Origin: Roseibium sp. MMSF_3544
GTDB lineage: Bacteria; Pseudomonadota; Alphaproteobacteria; Rhizobiales; Stappiaceae
Reading direction: 5' to 3'
DNA: 64,000 bases
Assembly (NCBI RefSeq): GCF_030732845.1
Contig: NZ_JASHKA010000004.1
Location: 367,572 to 431,571 of the forward strand
Below are positions 8,374 to 18,016 of this stretch, piece after piece; the first letter of the stretch is position 1; the number at the start of each line of letters is the position of its first letter. Made by a program: the position numbers and the translations under genes. The notes under the pieces were generated by a model that was given only the letters and a program-made list of their open reading frames with translations, ran no database searches and was not told the DNA's origin.

Positions 8374-9627
8374 TTACTTGTGCGGCTCGTACCAGCTCGC
8401 AAGGCCATCCTGAAGTTTCTGGCCAAGCGCCTCAGGTGTTTCCGTCCCCTTGATGGCGGCAACAGAAGCACCCCAGGTTTCATTCTCCAGGTTCGGCGTG
8501 CCACGCGACAGGATCTGGTAAGTGGACCGGATCGTGCTTTCACATTCGTCGCGCCAGCCGACAAATTCCTTGGCCAACGGATCTTCCAGATCAACCGGTG
8601 TCTTGGAGAGCGGGAAGAAGCCCGGCAAGGCATTGCCGAAGATCGAGGCGAATTCCGGAGAGGCAACCCAGGCCAGGAATGTCTTGGCGGCTTCCGGATG
8701 CTCGGTCTTGGCGTTCATGCCGATACCGATATCGGTGTGGTCGGAAATGTAGCAGGTGTCACCGGCATTGCGGACCGGCGGCTTGAAAGCACCCATTTCG
8801 AAATCGGCCTGCGTGTTGAAGCCGGAGATTTCCCAGCTGCCGGCAGGATAGATCGCCGCCCGGCCGAGTGTGAACAGGTTCTGGCTGTCCGGATATGTCT
8901 GGGCTTCATATCCGTCACCGAGATACGGGCCCCATTTGGCCAGTGTTACGAAAGGAGCAACCCACTGTTCATCGGTCAGTTTCTGCTCGCCCTTAATCAG
9001 GGCGTTGCGGCCTTCCTCACCTTTCCAGTAGTTGGGGCCGATGTTGTTGTAGCCCATCGTGGCCGCTTCCCACTGGTCATTGGTGCCCATCGCCATCGGG
9101 ATGTAGCTGCCGTCTTCCTTGAACTTGTCCAGAACGGCGAAAAACTCTTCTTCGGTGGTCGGGACTTCCACGCCGAGTTCGTTGAACGCGTCCTTGTTGT
9201 AGATGAAGCCGTGGATCACGGATGCCATCGGAACACAGAAGCTGGCAGACCCGTCATCTGACTGCCATGCCGCCTTGGCCACATCGGAAAAGTTGCCCAT
9301 CGCTTCCATGTCGTCCAAGTCGACCAGATGACCGGCTTCAAACAGGGCAAGAGATGCGTCGAACGGGCGGCAGGTGATCAGATCGCCTGCGGATCCAGCG
9401 TCAAGTTTGGAATTCAGGGCGGCATTGTATTCGGTCGGTGCAGACGGCGAAAACTTCACCTTGATGCCCGGATGAGATGCCTCGAAAGCCGGAATGATTT
9501 TTTCCTGCCAGAGAGCCAGATCGTCATTCCGCCAACTTTCAATCGTCAGCGTGACGTCTTCGGCATACGCACTGCTGGTAACCAGAGCGGTGCTGACCAT
9601 TGCCAAGGATAAAAACTTACGTGTCAT
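8374..9627 (-). CDS. CUT1 ABC transporter periplasmic sugar-binding protein
   Basis: A 417-residue extracellular solute-binding protein of the family-1 (MalE-like) group. A signal peptide is clear (MTRKFLSLAMVSTALVTSSAYA, cut before EDVTLTIESW). The start at 9627 is preceded by AGGGA, whereas an in-frame ATG 21 bases upstream lacks a site. Typical family stretches include AGDLITCRPFD and IYPAGSWEISGF. It is the first gene of the operon, so the promoter should lie in the 438-base gap upstream. Substrate unknown. Confidence 0.94.
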   Translation of the reverse strand: MTRKFLSLAMVSTALVTSSAYAEDVTLTIESWRNDDLALWQEKIIPAFEASHPGIKVKFSPSAPTEYNAALNSKLDAGSAGDLITCRPFDASLALFEAGHLVDLDDMEAMGNFSDVAKAAWQSDDGSASFCVPMASVIHGFIYNKDAFNELGVEVPTTEEEFFAVLDKFKEDGSYIPMAMGTNDQWEAATMGYNNIGPNYWKGEEGRNALIKGEQKLTDEQWVAPFVTLAKWGPYLGDGYEAQTYPDSQNLFTLGRAAIYPAGSWEISGFNTQADFEMGAFKPPVRNAGDTCYISDHTDIGIGMNAKTEHPEAAKTFLAWVASPEFASIFGNALPGFFPLSKTPVDLEDPLAKEFVGWRDECESTIRSTYQILSRGTPNLENETWGASVAAIKGTETPEALGQKLQDGLASWYEPHK

Positions 9628-10065
9628 TGCGCTGTTCCCTGTATTCACTCGGTTTGTGTCGTTTTTCGTTTAATCCAGTCCGACGAGAGAATGCCCCTTC
9701 CCCCGGTTTCCACGTTCCGCGCCGCGGAGCTGCAATACACTTTGACCGCGCTCTCTTCGCGGGGCCAGTTTTTTGCAGCCAAAGCATTTCCGTCAGCCTC
9801 TCAAAATATAATACCTATTTAATACCATTTGTCGACCGTTAAGTTGCAAAATGAGAATTTCAATGCTTTCCATGCCCTTACCGGGTATATTTGGGGTGAT
9901 TTGGAAGCTCCAGGGTGTTCCCAAGTAGCCAATGGCATTGTAAAGGTATTACGTGATTTTGGCTCGAATTGGCAGAAATCCGACGCGAAGCAGACATGCA
10001 AACCTGTCATGTTCTGAGCACCGGCCTTGCTTTCAAAAGCCGCCCACCCTGGCATGGGGAGCCTT
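9628..10065. promoter_or_regulatory. divergent intergenic region with TAATACC repeats
   Basis: No gene is seen. TAATACC occurs at 9809-9815 and 9820-9826, 11 bases apart (one helical turn), and in inverted form at 9945-9951. The stretch is AT-rich and must carry the transporter operon promoter (minus strand) and that of the FMN reductase (plus strand). The repeats may be an operator, but no local regulator gene is paired with them. Confidence 0.35.
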
Positions 10066-10719
10066 ATGAAGTTTCTGGTTTTCATTGGTTCGGAACGAGA
10101 CAGCACACCGCCACGTCCAGCGCGGCTTGGTAAGCGCGTGGCCGCAGCCTGCGTTGACAGGCTACGCACCCAAGGTGCCGAACCCATTCTGGTCGATCCA
10201 CTGAAGATCCACCTCCCGAGCCCGTTCAAGCCGCATTTTTCCTACGCTCGCGGTAAGGCTCCGGAGCAGCTTGAAGCGCTCGCGAACCAAATTGCCTCCG
10301 CCGACGGCTACGTGATGGTGAGCCCGGAATACAATCATTCCATGTCGCCGACGCTGGCTCATCTGCTCAACCATTTCGGCAGTTCGCTCTTTTCCTACAA
10401 ACCGAGCGCAATCGTGACCTATTCCGCCGGCCAATGGGGCGGTGCCAGAGCTGCCGTGAACATGCGCACATTCCTGGCTGAGCTCGGATGCCTGCCGGTG
10501 TCTGCCATGATCCACGTGCCCAAGGCGCAAGAGGTCCTCGACGAAGACGGAACCTATCTCGACGCCGTCGATGCCGCGCAATGGGACGGATACCTGGACC
10601 GAACACTGCACCAGCTGGTTTGGTGGGCGGACGCGGCGCAACATCAGCGTTTGTCTGGCGAGGCCAAGCAACCGGATGCCTTTACCAAGGCACCGTCGCA
10701 ACGAAACGCACCGTCTTAG
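10066..10719 (+). CDS. NADPH-dependent FMN reductase family protein
   Basis: A 217-residue flavodoxin-fold protein. GGGGAG at 10056-10061 selects the ATG at 10066 (MKFLVFIGSERDS). The phosphate-binding loop GSERDS and the SPEYNHSMSPTLAHLLNHF stretch are diagnostic of the FMN reductase/azoreductase-like family, which transfers electrons from NAD(P)H to flavin, quinones or azo compounds. It is a single gene, convergent with the UDP-sugar dehydrogenase 29 bases away. The physiological acceptor is unknown. Confidence 0.88.
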   Translation: MKFLVFIGSERDSTPPRPARLGKRVAAACVDRLRTQGAEPILVDPLKIHLPSPFKPHFSYARGKAPEQLEALANQIASADGYVMVSPEYNHSMSPTLAHLLNHFGSSLFSYKPSAIVTYSAGQWGGARAAVNMRTFLAELGCLPVSAMIHVPKAQEVLDEDGTYLDAVDAAQWDGYLDRTLHQLVWWADAAQHQRLSGEAKQPDAFTKAPSQRNAPS

Positions 10720-10748
10720 GCGATCGCCTCGAAACCAGGTTACGGACC

Positions 10749-12092
10749 CTATGCTTTTGTTACCAGATCCATCGGCAGGCCGCGCGAAGCGATGGCGTTG
10801 CGGGTGTCGACAACAGGGAGTCCCAAACGGATCAGACCTTCATAGTCGATGACATCGTGATCCGTCGAAATCAGGACAGCGTCATAGTCTTCGGCGGTCA
10901 CATCCTCAAAGCGCGTTGCCTTTCGATTGAGCAGGTGCGGGAATTCCCGCATCTTCGGGATCGTTTCGATATGCGGATCCAGAAAATCAACTTCAGCGCC
11001 AGCCTGCAACATCATGTCCAGAAGCACCACCGACGGGCTTTCGCGCATATCCGGGACATTCTTTTTGTAGCTGATGCCGACGAGCAGAATTCTGGATTTG
11101 GAAAGCCCCTTCCCGCACTGCCGGTCCAGCACTTCGCGTAATTTTGCAATGACATAGTGCGGCATGTTCACGTTGATCTCACCCGCCAGCTCAATGAATC
11201 GGGTGGCGTGTCCATACTCCCTGGCCTTCCAGGTCAGATAGAAGGGGTCAATCGGAATACAGTGCCCACCGAGCCCGGGGCCGGGATAGAACGGCATGAA
11301 ACCGAACGGTTTGGTCGCCGCTCCTTCGATCACTTCCCAGACGTCGATGCCCATGGCGTCGTAGATCACCTTCATCTCGTTAACGAGGGCAATATTCACC
11401 GCGCGAAAGATGTTCTCGGTAATCTTGACGGCTTCTGCAGTTTTCGCGGTTGAGACAGGCACTACCTTGTCGACGACTTTCTCGTAGAAGGCGACCGCCA
11501 GCCTGCGCGCGGTTTCGGTATCGGCACCGACGATTTTCGGGATGGAATGCGTGCGAAAGGACTTGTTGCCCGGATCCTCACGCTCCGGACTGAAGGCGAC
11601 CCAGAAGTCCTTGTCCGGCAGAAGCCCGGAGCTTGCCAGGATTGGCGTGAGAATTTCTTCTGTGGTGCCTGGAAAGGTCGTGGATTCGAGCGCGACCAGA
11701 GTGCCCGAACGCATGTGAGCGGCAATGGCTCTGGCGGTGTTTTCGACATAGCTCAAATCCGGGTCACGGTGGCGCGTCAGGGGCGTTGGCACGCATATGA
11801 CGACAACATCGCAGTCTGCAAGCTTGGAAAAATCGGCTGCCCAGGAGAGCGAACCAACCTGTCCGGCTTCGGCAAGCATGTCATCCGACACCGCAGCGAT
11901 ATAGCTCTCGCCTTGATCCAGTTGCCGGATCTTGTCTGCATCGATGTCAAAGCCAGTCACGTTAAAACCTTGAAGCGCCGCCGTTGCAGCAAGCGGCAGC
12001 CCTACATAGCCAAGGCCGACAACACCGACCCGGGCTGTCTTGTCTTCCAGCAATGCCAGAAGCCTGTCAGCCATTGTAACTTCAAGTTCCAT
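10749..12092 (-). CDS. nucleotide-sugar dehydrogenase, UDP-N-acetylglucosamine 6-dehydrogenase type (WbpA/TviB-like)
   Basis: A 447-residue enzyme that oxidises C6 of a UDP-sugar to the uronate in two NAD-dependent steps. The Rossmann loop VGLGYVGLPLA lies at about residues 20-30, and the catalytic cysteine sits in GLGGHCIPIDPFYLTWKA. GLPLA plus HCIPIDP is the pattern of UDP-GlcNAc or UDP-ManNAc dehydrogenases rather than UDP-glucose dehydrogenase. It lies 91 bases downstream of rmlA on the same strand, so the uronic sugar and L-rhamnose probably enter the same polysaccharide. Glycosyltransferases are not in the window. Confidence 0.9.
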   Translation of the reverse strand: MELEVTMADRLLALLEDKTARVGVVGLGYVGLPLAATAALQGFNVTGFDIDADKIRQLDQGESYIAAVSDDMLAEAGQVGSLSWAADFSKLADCDVVVICVPTPLTRHRDPDLSYVENTARAIAAHMRSGTLVALESTTFPGTTEEILTPILASSGLLPDKDFWVAFSPEREDPGNKSFRTHSIPKIVGADTETARRLAVAFYEKVVDKVVPVSTAKTAEAVKITENIFRAVNIALVNEMKVIYDAMGIDVWEVIEGAATKPFGFMPFYPGPGLGGHCIPIDPFYLTWKAREYGHATRFIELAGEINVNMPHYVIAKLREVLDRQCGKGLSKSRILLVGISYKKNVPDMRESPSVVLLDMMLQAGAEVDFLDPHIETIPKMREFPHLLNRKATRFEDVTAEDYDAVLISTDHDVIDYEGLIRLGLPVVDTRNAIASRGLPMDLVTKA

Positions 12093-12183
12093 TTCAATAG
12101 TCCACCCGGATCAGAAGCGCTGGCATTACCCGCCCCAAGAAGAGTTATCGCCGTTGAACATCGTTTGGAGCACCGGGGACAGG

Positions 12184-13053
12184 CTAAACAAGTGATTCAA
12201 GATACTTTCCATACTGCGTTTTCCCGAAGACGCGCGAGAGTTCAAGCAGTTTTTCCTGGTCAATCCAGCCGTTGTTGAATGCAATCTCTTCCGGACACCC
12301 CGATTGCATGCCCTGCCGGACGGAGAGCGTCCGAACGAAGTTGCCGGCATCCAGGAGCGATTGGTGCGTTCCGGTGTCGAGCCACGCAAACCCCCGACCC
12401 ATTTTTTCAACGTTCAGTTTTCCCTCTTGGAGGTACATTTCCAGAAGGCTCACGATCTCAAGTTCACCACGGGCTGACGGCCTTATGTGTTTCGCGCGCT
12501 CCGGGGCGTCCCCATCCAGAAAATAAAGTCCCGTGACCGCAAAGTTCGACGGCGGCACCTTTGGTTTTTCGATGATTTCTTCCGCGACACCGTCGTCGTT
12601 GAACTTCACAACGCCGTATCGCTCGGGATCGGCGACATGGTATCCGAAAACCGTCCCGCCCATCATCCGACGGTCCGCGGCGATCAGCAATTCCGGCAAT
12701 CCGTGACCGAAGAAGATGTTGTCTCCCAGCACCATTGTGGAGGCAGCGCCCTTCAGAAAGTCGTCCGCCAGAAGGTAGGCTTGCGCAAGTCCGTCCGGCG
12801 AAGGCTGCACAATATACTCAAACCGCATGCCCCATTGGCTGCCATCGCTGAGCAGGCGCCTGAAAAGCGGTTGGTCTTCCGGTGTTGTGATGAACGCCAC
12901 TTCGCGTATGCCGGCCAGCATCAGAACCGACAGCGGATAGTAGATCATAGGCTTGTCATAGACCGGTATCAGCTGCTTGGAGACCGCTATGGTCAGCGGA
13001 TAAAGCCTGGTACCGGAGCCACCGGCAAGAACGATACCCTTGCGCTCAGTCAT
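12184..13053 (-). CDS. rmlA: glucose-1-phosphate thymidylyltransferase
   Basis: A 289-residue enzyme making dTDP-glucose from dTTP and glucose-1-phosphate, the first step of dTDP-L-rhamnose synthesis. The signature GGSGTRLYPLT begins at residue 11, followed by SKQLIPVYDKPMIYYPLS, and VLGDNIFFGHGL is the metal and sugar site. Length is standard (about 290). Its start overlaps the rmlD stop by 4 bases, so rmlCBDA is one operon. Confidence 0.97.
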   Translation of the reverse strand: MTERKGIVLAGGSGTRLYPLTIAVSKQLIPVYDKPMIYYPLSVLMLAGIREVAFITTPEDQPLFRRLLSDGSQWGMRFEYIVQPSPDGLAQAYLLADDFLKGAASTMVLGDNIFFGHGLPELLIAADRRMMGGTVFGYHVADPERYGVVKFNDDGVAEEIIEKPKVPPSNFAVTGLYFLDGDAPERAKHIRPSARGELEIVSLLEMYLQEGKLNVEKMGRGFAWLDTGTHQSLLDAGNFVRTLSVRQGMQSGCPEEIAFNNGWIDQEKLLELSRVFGKTQYGKYLESLV

Positions 13054-13898
13054 GAAATCACACCCAGTTTCTTCAAGGCATCCGAAACACCTTCCCTCCA
13101 GTCGGGGCGCTCAAGGCCGAACGCGGCCAGCGAACTGCAGTTCAGGCGGGAGTTTGCGGGCCGTTTCGCGGGTGTCGGATAGTCGGAGGTTGGTATATCC
13201 GTAATGCGGATTTCGCGGCCGGCTTGCCGGAAGATTTCGCGCGCGAAGTCTGCCCAGTTCACGTCCGGCGCTCCGGCGAAATGGTAGGTCCCCGACTTTG
13301 TTGGTTCGCGCTGGAGCGCCTCCAGGATTCTGACCGCTGCAAAAGCAATCGATGCAGCAGGTGTCGGACCGCCGATCTGGTCCGCGACGATCGTCAGTTC
13401 GCGATGCGTTTCCGACAGGCGCAGCATGGTTTTCAGGAAATTTGAGCCGTGGGCGGAAAACACCCAGCTCGTCCGCAAGATCGCATGAATTGCGCCTGAT
13501 TTGCGCACGCCCTGTTCCCCAAGCAGTTTCGTCCGCCCATAGGCGCCAAGTGGTCCAACTGGCGCATCGGGCAAAAAGGCCTCGTCACCGTGGCCGTCGA
13601 ACACGTAGTCGGTTGAAAGCTGTATGATTGGAATGCCAGATGCGGCCGCGGCGTGCGCCATCGCCGCCGGTGCGTCTGCATTGATCCTCCGGGCGGCGTC
13701 TTGATCATCTTCAGCCTTGTCGACGGCAGTATAGGCAGCCGCATTGATAATGCCGGCGGGCGCAATCTTTCGAATGGTTTCGCTGATGCCGCCGGCCCGG
13801 GCAAGGTCCAGCCGGTCCCGCCCCAAAAAGACTGCGTCCGGCAACACCTCCTTGAGTTCCGTGGCAACCTGTCCGGCAGACCCGAAGACGAGGATCAT
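13050..13898 (-). CDS. rmlD: dTDP-4-dehydrorhamnose reductase
   Basis: An extended SDR of 282 residues performing the final NAD(P)H reduction to dTDP-L-rhamnose. The nucleotide loop is [19 protein letters not shown] and the catalytic YGRTKLLGE (Tyr-x-x-x-Lys) follow. The ATG at 13898 is chosen because it overlaps the rmlB stop as ATGA and starts directly at the Rossmann strand ([10 protein letters not shown]); longer in-frame starts would run far into rmlB. Confidence 0.95.
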   Translation of the reverse strand: MILVFGSAGQVATELKEVLPDAVFLGRDRLDLARAGGISETIRKIAPAGIINAAAYTAVDKAEDDQDAARRINADAPAAMAHAAAASGIPIIQLSTDYVFDGHGDEAFLPDAPVGPLGAYGRTKLLGEQGVRKSGAIHAILRTSWVFSAHGSNFLKTMLRLSETHRELTIVADQIGGPTPAASIAFAAVRILEALQREPTKSGTYHFAGAPDVNWADFAREIFRQAGREIRITDIPTSDYPTPAKRPANSRLNCSSLAAFGLERPDWREGVSDALKKLGVIS

Positions 13899-14950
13899 GG
13901 TTTTGCGCCTGCACCGATCCCGAGCCGTTGACCGACGCCGCTCCGGTCTTGAAGCGCCCGCCACCAGGTCTCGTTGTCGAGATACCATTGAACGGTTCGT
14001 TCCAATCCCTCCTCGAGACTGACGCTCGGCCGCCACCCAAGCTCATCGCGAATGCGCGCCGGATCGATCGCGTAGCGCAGATCGTGCCCCGGTCGATCTT
14101 TAACGAAGGTGATCTGCCTTTCATATGAAGCGCCGGCCAATGGTCGTTTCCGATCGAGAATTGCGCAGACTTCTCTGACAAGATCGATGTTCCGACACTC
14201 GTTTTCGCCGCCGATGTTGTATTTGCGGCCGAGGATGCCCTTTTGCAAAACCAGCAAGAGCGCGTCGGCATGATCTTCAACATACAACCAGTCCCGCACA
14301 TTCTCACCCGCACCGTAGACGGGGATCGACTGGCCCGCGAGTGCGTTCAAGATGATCACAGGGATTAGTTTTTCGGGAAAATGATAGGGGCCATAGTTGT
14401 TGGAGCAGTTCGTCACTAGGACGGGCAGCCCATAGGTTTCAAACCATGCCCTCACGAGGTGATCCGAGGCCGCCTTGGAAGCCGAATACGGGCTGCGCGG
14501 ATCATAGGGGGTGTCTTCGGTGAAGTGCCCCGTTTCCCCCAAAGAGCCATAGACTTCATCAGTTGAAACATGGAGGAAGCGAAAGCTTTCGGGCCGGTTG
14601 CGCCCTTGCCAATATCGTCGCGACGCTTCCAGAAGGTTGAAGGTACCGCTGATGTTGGTTTCGATGAACTCTGCCGGACCGTCGATGGACCGGTCGACAT
14701 GACTTTCCGCTGCCAGATGGAGAACTGCATCAGGACGATGGTCTGCAAATATCCGCTCCAATGCGCCCCGGTCGCGAATGTCGGCGTGCTCGAAGGCGTA
14801 GAGCGGGTCGTCCGCAACGGGAGCCACGTTATCGAGGCACGCCGCGTAGGTCAGAGCGTCCACGTTTATGACGCCAAAACCTTCTTTGACCGCGCGCCGG
14901 ACAACAGCGGACCCGATGAAACCCGCACCGCCCGTTACCAGAATTTTCAT
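13895..14950 (-). CDS. rmlB: dTDP-glucose 4,6-dehydratase
   Basis: An extended SDR of 351 residues converting dTDP-glucose to the 4-keto-6-deoxy sugar with tightly bound NAD. It shows [11 protein letters not shown] near the start, [11 protein letters not shown] and the catalytic [12 protein letters not shown]. The ATG at 14950 shares one base with the rmlC stop (TGATG). A TTG one codon earlier is less likely. Confidence 0.97.
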   Translation of the reverse strand: MKILVTGGAGFIGSAVVRRAVKEGFGVINVDALTYAACLDNVAPVADDPLYAFEHADIRDRGALERIFADHRPDAVLHLAAESHVDRSIDGPAEFIETNISGTFNLLEASRRYWQGRNRPESFRFLHVSTDEVYGSLGETGHFTEDTPYDPRSPYSASKAASDHLVRAWFETYGLPVLVTNCSNNYGPYHFPEKLIPVIILNALAGQSIPVYGAGENVRDWLYVEDHADALLLVLQKGILGRKYNIGGENECRNIDLVREVCAILDRKRPLAGASYERQITFVKDRPGHDLRYAIDPARIRDELGWRPSVSLEEGLERTVQWYLDNETWWRALQDRSGVGQRLGIGAGAKP

Positions 14951-15510
14951 CAACGACCCCGAAACTCGAATGGAGTGGCAAAGTCCGCGAAGTCTATCGC
15001 CTTCGCGTCCTTTTCGGACAGAACTGTTTCGGCACCTGTTTGTGGCCAGGAGATTCCGCAGCTGTCCCAGCGAACAGCGCCTTCACAATCCGGTGCGTAG
15101 TATGCGGAGCATTTATATTCAACTTCGCAGTTATCTTCGAGGGTTATGAAGCCGTGGAGAAAACCTTCCGGAATGAAGAGTTGGTGCCTGTTCCCGTTGC
15201 CCAGCTCGACCCCCAACCAGTTGCCATAGGTCGGCGCTCCGCGGCGGATATCGACAGTCACATCGAAAATGCTGCCACGTGTACATCTCACCAGTTTGGC
15301 CTGGGCATGCGGCGGAGCCTGAAAATGCAGTCCGCGAACCGTGCCCTTTTGCTTGCTCAAAGAGTGATTGTCCTGAACAAACTGCGTGCCGATACCGCTT
15401 TCGGAAAATGCCCGCCCGTTCCAAGTCTCGGAGAACGTGCCCCGCTCATCCTCAAACAGCCTCGGCGTGATCAGAAGGACGCCCGGCAGGCTTGTTTCTT
15501 CGACAATCAT
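14950..15510 (-). CDS. rmlC: dTDP-4-dehydrorhamnose 3,5-epimerase
   Basis: A 186-residue cupin enzyme that epimerises C3 and C5 of the 4-keto-6-deoxy intermediate. The family core [19 protein letters not shown] contains the catalytic His, and [10 protein letters not shown] follows. The ATG at 15510 gives the normal length (180-190) and has a GGGG run upstream; in-frame codons further upstream show no family similarity. It is the first gene of rmlCBDA. Confidence 0.95.
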   Translation of the reverse strand: MIVEETSLPGVLLITPRLFEDERGTFSETWNGRAFSESGIGTQFVQDNHSLSKQKGTVRGLHFQAPPHAQAKLVRCTRGSIFDVTVDIRRGAPTYGNWLGVELGNGNRHQLFIPEGFLHGFITLEDNCEVEYKCSAYYAPDCEGAVRWDSCGISWPQTGAETVLSEKDAKAIDFADFATPFEFRGR

Positions 15511-15857
15511 TTGACCCCCAACCAAAGATACGTATCGCCTTTTGCCCCTGTCCCCCCCGACCGAAAAGGCGGTCATTCGGGTGACGGTATACGGCAATGC
15601 GGACTTGGGCTGAAAGTGACGAAAACAATTTGGCTCAAATAGGACCCCTGCCCCTTCAATTGCATTCCATTCAAGGGACCGGTTCGAGCGACCCGAAACA
15701 ACAATCCTGACTTGTGAGGCTTGGATATATCTTCACTATCCCTGAAACGAAATGATAACTTTTATAATTAAATTCAATATTTTAGCTCTAATCTGATTCC
15801 GCAATCAGTTGTTGAAATCAAGTTGCTCTTGAAGGTAAGAACAGCCCGCGCGGACAC
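15511..15857. other. AT-rich intergenic region upstream of rmlC
   Basis: No coding sequence is supported. AT-rich runs around 15735-15800 probably hold the rmlC promoter (minus strand). No repeat or terminator was recognised. Confidence 0.5.
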
Positions 15858-16745
15858 TCAAAGAGGCGCCAGGAAGTGTTTCAGCGCCGATCGCATTGCG
15901 GGCGTTTCCGCGTGTCCACCAGATGGTTCGATCACGGTTTCCAGCCGTTCCGGACAATCGCCATAGGCTTTCGCGACAGGCGCCAACGCCACTTCGAATG
16001 CCGCCTTGGGGGTCAGCGGATCGTCAAGGCCGACCCCGATGAGCTGCGGCCGTGGCGCGACGAGTGCGGCTACATCACCCATGTCGTGCTCGGACAGCAA
16101 TCCGGGGACTGTCATGTAGTGCCCGTGCAGATCATGCGCACCGGTCTTGAGCAATTCCCCGATGCTTGCGAATGCACAAAGATGGGCACAGCGTGCGACG
16201 CGCTCTTCCAGCGCGGCAAACCAGTAGGACAGAGTTGCACCCATTGAGATCCCGAACGTGGCAATGCGGTCGGGCGCTATCCCGTGGAGTGCCGACAATG
16301 CCGAAAAACCTCGTCCAAAGTCATCCAGCATAAGGCCAAGAAGCGGCCTGCCGTTCCATTGTGCCTTCTTGCTCAGAGCCGATTCCGTTCCCTCGGACTG
16401 ACGTTTTCCGAAACCCGGCATCTCCGGGCAGAGCACAGTGTGTCCCTGCTTCGCAAGCCAGAGGCCAACCGGCGGCTGCAACAGGCTCGGACGTCCGTCC
16501 GTGACTTCGGCCATGCCGATCTCATAACGGTTTCCGTGGGCATGCGCATAAAGAATTCCAGTGCCTGTCCGGTTTGAGCTTGGCGGCAGCAAAAGACGGG
16601 CCGGAATGGTGCTCTCTTCAGATTTCACAATTCCTTCAAAGCATTGGACGTCGCCGACTATCCACCGCCGTTCATCAAACCATTCGCCGGAACGTTTGAT
16701 CTGACAGCCCGTCAGCTCGAGCAGCCTCTGTTTGCTCAATCCCAT
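15858..16745 (-). CDS. alpha/beta hydrolase (dienelactone/acetyl-xylan esterase-like)
   Basis: A 295-residue soluble hydrolase. The nucleophile elbow is GISMGA (Ser in GxSxG), and the family stretch GILYAHAHGNRYEIGMAEV and a late SGGHAETP histidine segment complete a likely Ser-Asp-His triad. It lacks a signal peptide. It diverges from the mannonate dehydratase operon across only 65 bases that contain a likely GntR operator, so it may be co-regulated and remove ester groups from the imported sugar. The substrate is inferred only from context. Confidence 0.82.
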   Translation of the reverse strand: MGLSKQRLLELTGCQIKRSGEWFDERRWIVGDVQCFEGIVKSEESTIPARLLLPPSSNRTGTGILYAHAHGNRYEIGMAEVTDGRPSLLQPPVGLWLAKQGHTVLCPEMPGFGKRQSEGTESALSKKAQWNGRPLLGLMLDDFGRGFSALSALHGIAPDRIATFGISMGATLSYWFAALEERVARCAHLCAFASIGELLKTGAHDLHGHYMTVPGLLSEHDMGDVAALVAPRPQLIGVGLDDPLTPKAAFEVALAPVAKAYGDCPERLETVIEPSGGHAETPAMRSALKHFLAPL

Positions 16746-16774
16746 TGCTCGAAGGATTCCTTGCCAAATCGTTA

Positions 16775-16786
16775 CTGGTATACTAG
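16775..16786. promoter_or_regulatory. candidate GntR-family operator
   Basis: CTGGTATACTAG is a 12-base near-palindrome (10 of 12 positions symmetrical) of the T-G-G-T-N2-A-C-C-A type bound by FadR-subfamily GntR repressors such as UxuR and ExuR. It lies in the 65-base gap between the divergent hydrolase and uxuA genes. A GntR gene is the second gene of the operon. Confidence 0.55.
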
Positions 16787-16810
16787 AACATCAATCGGGA
16801 GGAAAAGCTA

Positions 16811-18016
16811 GTGCGGCAGACGTGGCGATGGTTCGGTCCACATGACACAGTTTCCCTGTCGGATATCCGGCAGGCCGGTGCTGTTGGTGTCGTCACCGCC
16901 TTGCATCACCTAGAGGCAGGTGTGGCTTGGGACACTGCTTCAATAAGGAAACGTCAGCGCGAAGTAACGGACGGGGACAACGGCCTTTCATGGGATGTTG
17001 TTGAAAGCCTGCCGGTGTCGGAGGAAATCAAGTCCCAGTCCGGAGATTGGAAATCACACCTTACCGCCTACCGGGATTCGCTTGAAGCGCTCGCGCAGGC
17101 CGGAATCCAAACTGTCTGTTACAACTTCATGCCGGTGCTTGACTGGACGCGCACGGATCTGAATGCCCGCATGCATCATGGCGGTACAGCCATGGCTTTC
17201 GACGTGATCGACTTTGCCGCGTTCGACCTGTTCATCCTCAAGCGGGAGGATGCAGAAACGGACTGGTCGAATGGGGTGAAAACAGAGGCTCGTCAAGCCT
17301 ACGACCATATGGATGACAACCGCCGCAGGCAGCTTGCGGGAAATGTCACCATGGGTTTGCCCGGCGCGGCGGCGGGCTGGACGCTTCCACAACTACGCGA
17401 ACAGCTTGCGCGGTACAAAGGCATTGATCAGGACCGGCTGCGCCGCAATCACATCGACTTCCTTGAAGCCGTTGCCCCGCTTGCCGAAACGCTCGGCTTG
17501 CGCCTGTGCTGCCATCCCGACGATCCCCCTTTTCCGCTGCTTGGATTACCGCGCGTTCAGTCGACAGCGGAGGATTACCGTTCCCTCTTTGCTGCGGTCG
17601 ACAGTCCCGCAGTCGGCATGACGTTCTGCTCCGGTTCGCTGGGGTCACGCGCCGACAATGATTGCGTTGCAATCGCGCGCGAGTTTGCACCCAAGATTTT
17701 CTTCGCTCATTTGCGAAACGTCCGGCGCACGTCCGAAACCGTTCCAAACTCGTTTTTCGAAGACGAGCATCTGGCAGGGCAAACCGACATGGTCTCGGTG
17801 ATCGAAGCGCTCCTGGGGGAGGAAACCAGACGCCGCCGCCAAGGCCGTGCGGATCACGAAATTCCGATGCGGCCCGACCACGGGCAGGCCATCCTGAGCG
17901 ATTTAGGTATGGACGGACAGCCCGGATACCCGGCCGTTGGCAGATTGAAGGGTCTGGCTGAATTGCGAGGCGTCATGACTGCGCTGGAAATGAAGAGGGA
18001 GCGGCATGAACTCTGA
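16811..18016 (+). CDS. uxuA: mannonate dehydratase
   Basis: A 401-residue TIM-barrel enzyme that dehydrates D-mannonate to 2-keto-3-deoxygluconate, a step of hexuronate breakdown. Family stretches include MRQTWRWFGPHDTVSL at the start, VCYNFMPVLDWTRT, LCCHPDDPPFPLLGLPR, FAHLRNVRR and the metal-binding RPDHGQ near the end. The start is GTG with GGGAGG nine bases upstream. It heads the ten-gene operon and overlaps the GntR gene by 11 bases. No uronate isomerase or mannonate oxidoreductase (UxuB) gene is recognised nearby; an oxidoreductase of this operon may replace one. Confidence 0.96.
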   Translation: MRQTWRWFGPHDTVSLSDIRQAGAVGVVTALHHLEAGVAWDTASIRKRQREVTDGDNGLSWDVVESLPVSEEIKSQSGDWKSHLTAYRDSLEALAQAGIQTVCYNFMPVLDWTRTDLNARMHHGGTAMAFDVIDFAAFDLFILKREDAETDWSNGVKTEARQAYDHMDDNRRRQLAGNVTMGLPGAAAGWTLPQLREQLARYKGIDQDRLRRNHIDFLEAVAPLAETLGLRLCCHPDDPPFPLLGLPRVQSTAEDYRSLFAAVDSPAVGMTFCSGSLGSRADNDCVAIAREFAPKIFFAHLRNVRRTSETVPNSFFEDEHLAGQTDMVSVIEALLGEETRRRRQGRADHEIPMRPDHGQAILSDLGMDGQPGYPAVGRLKGLAELRGVMTALEMKRERHEL

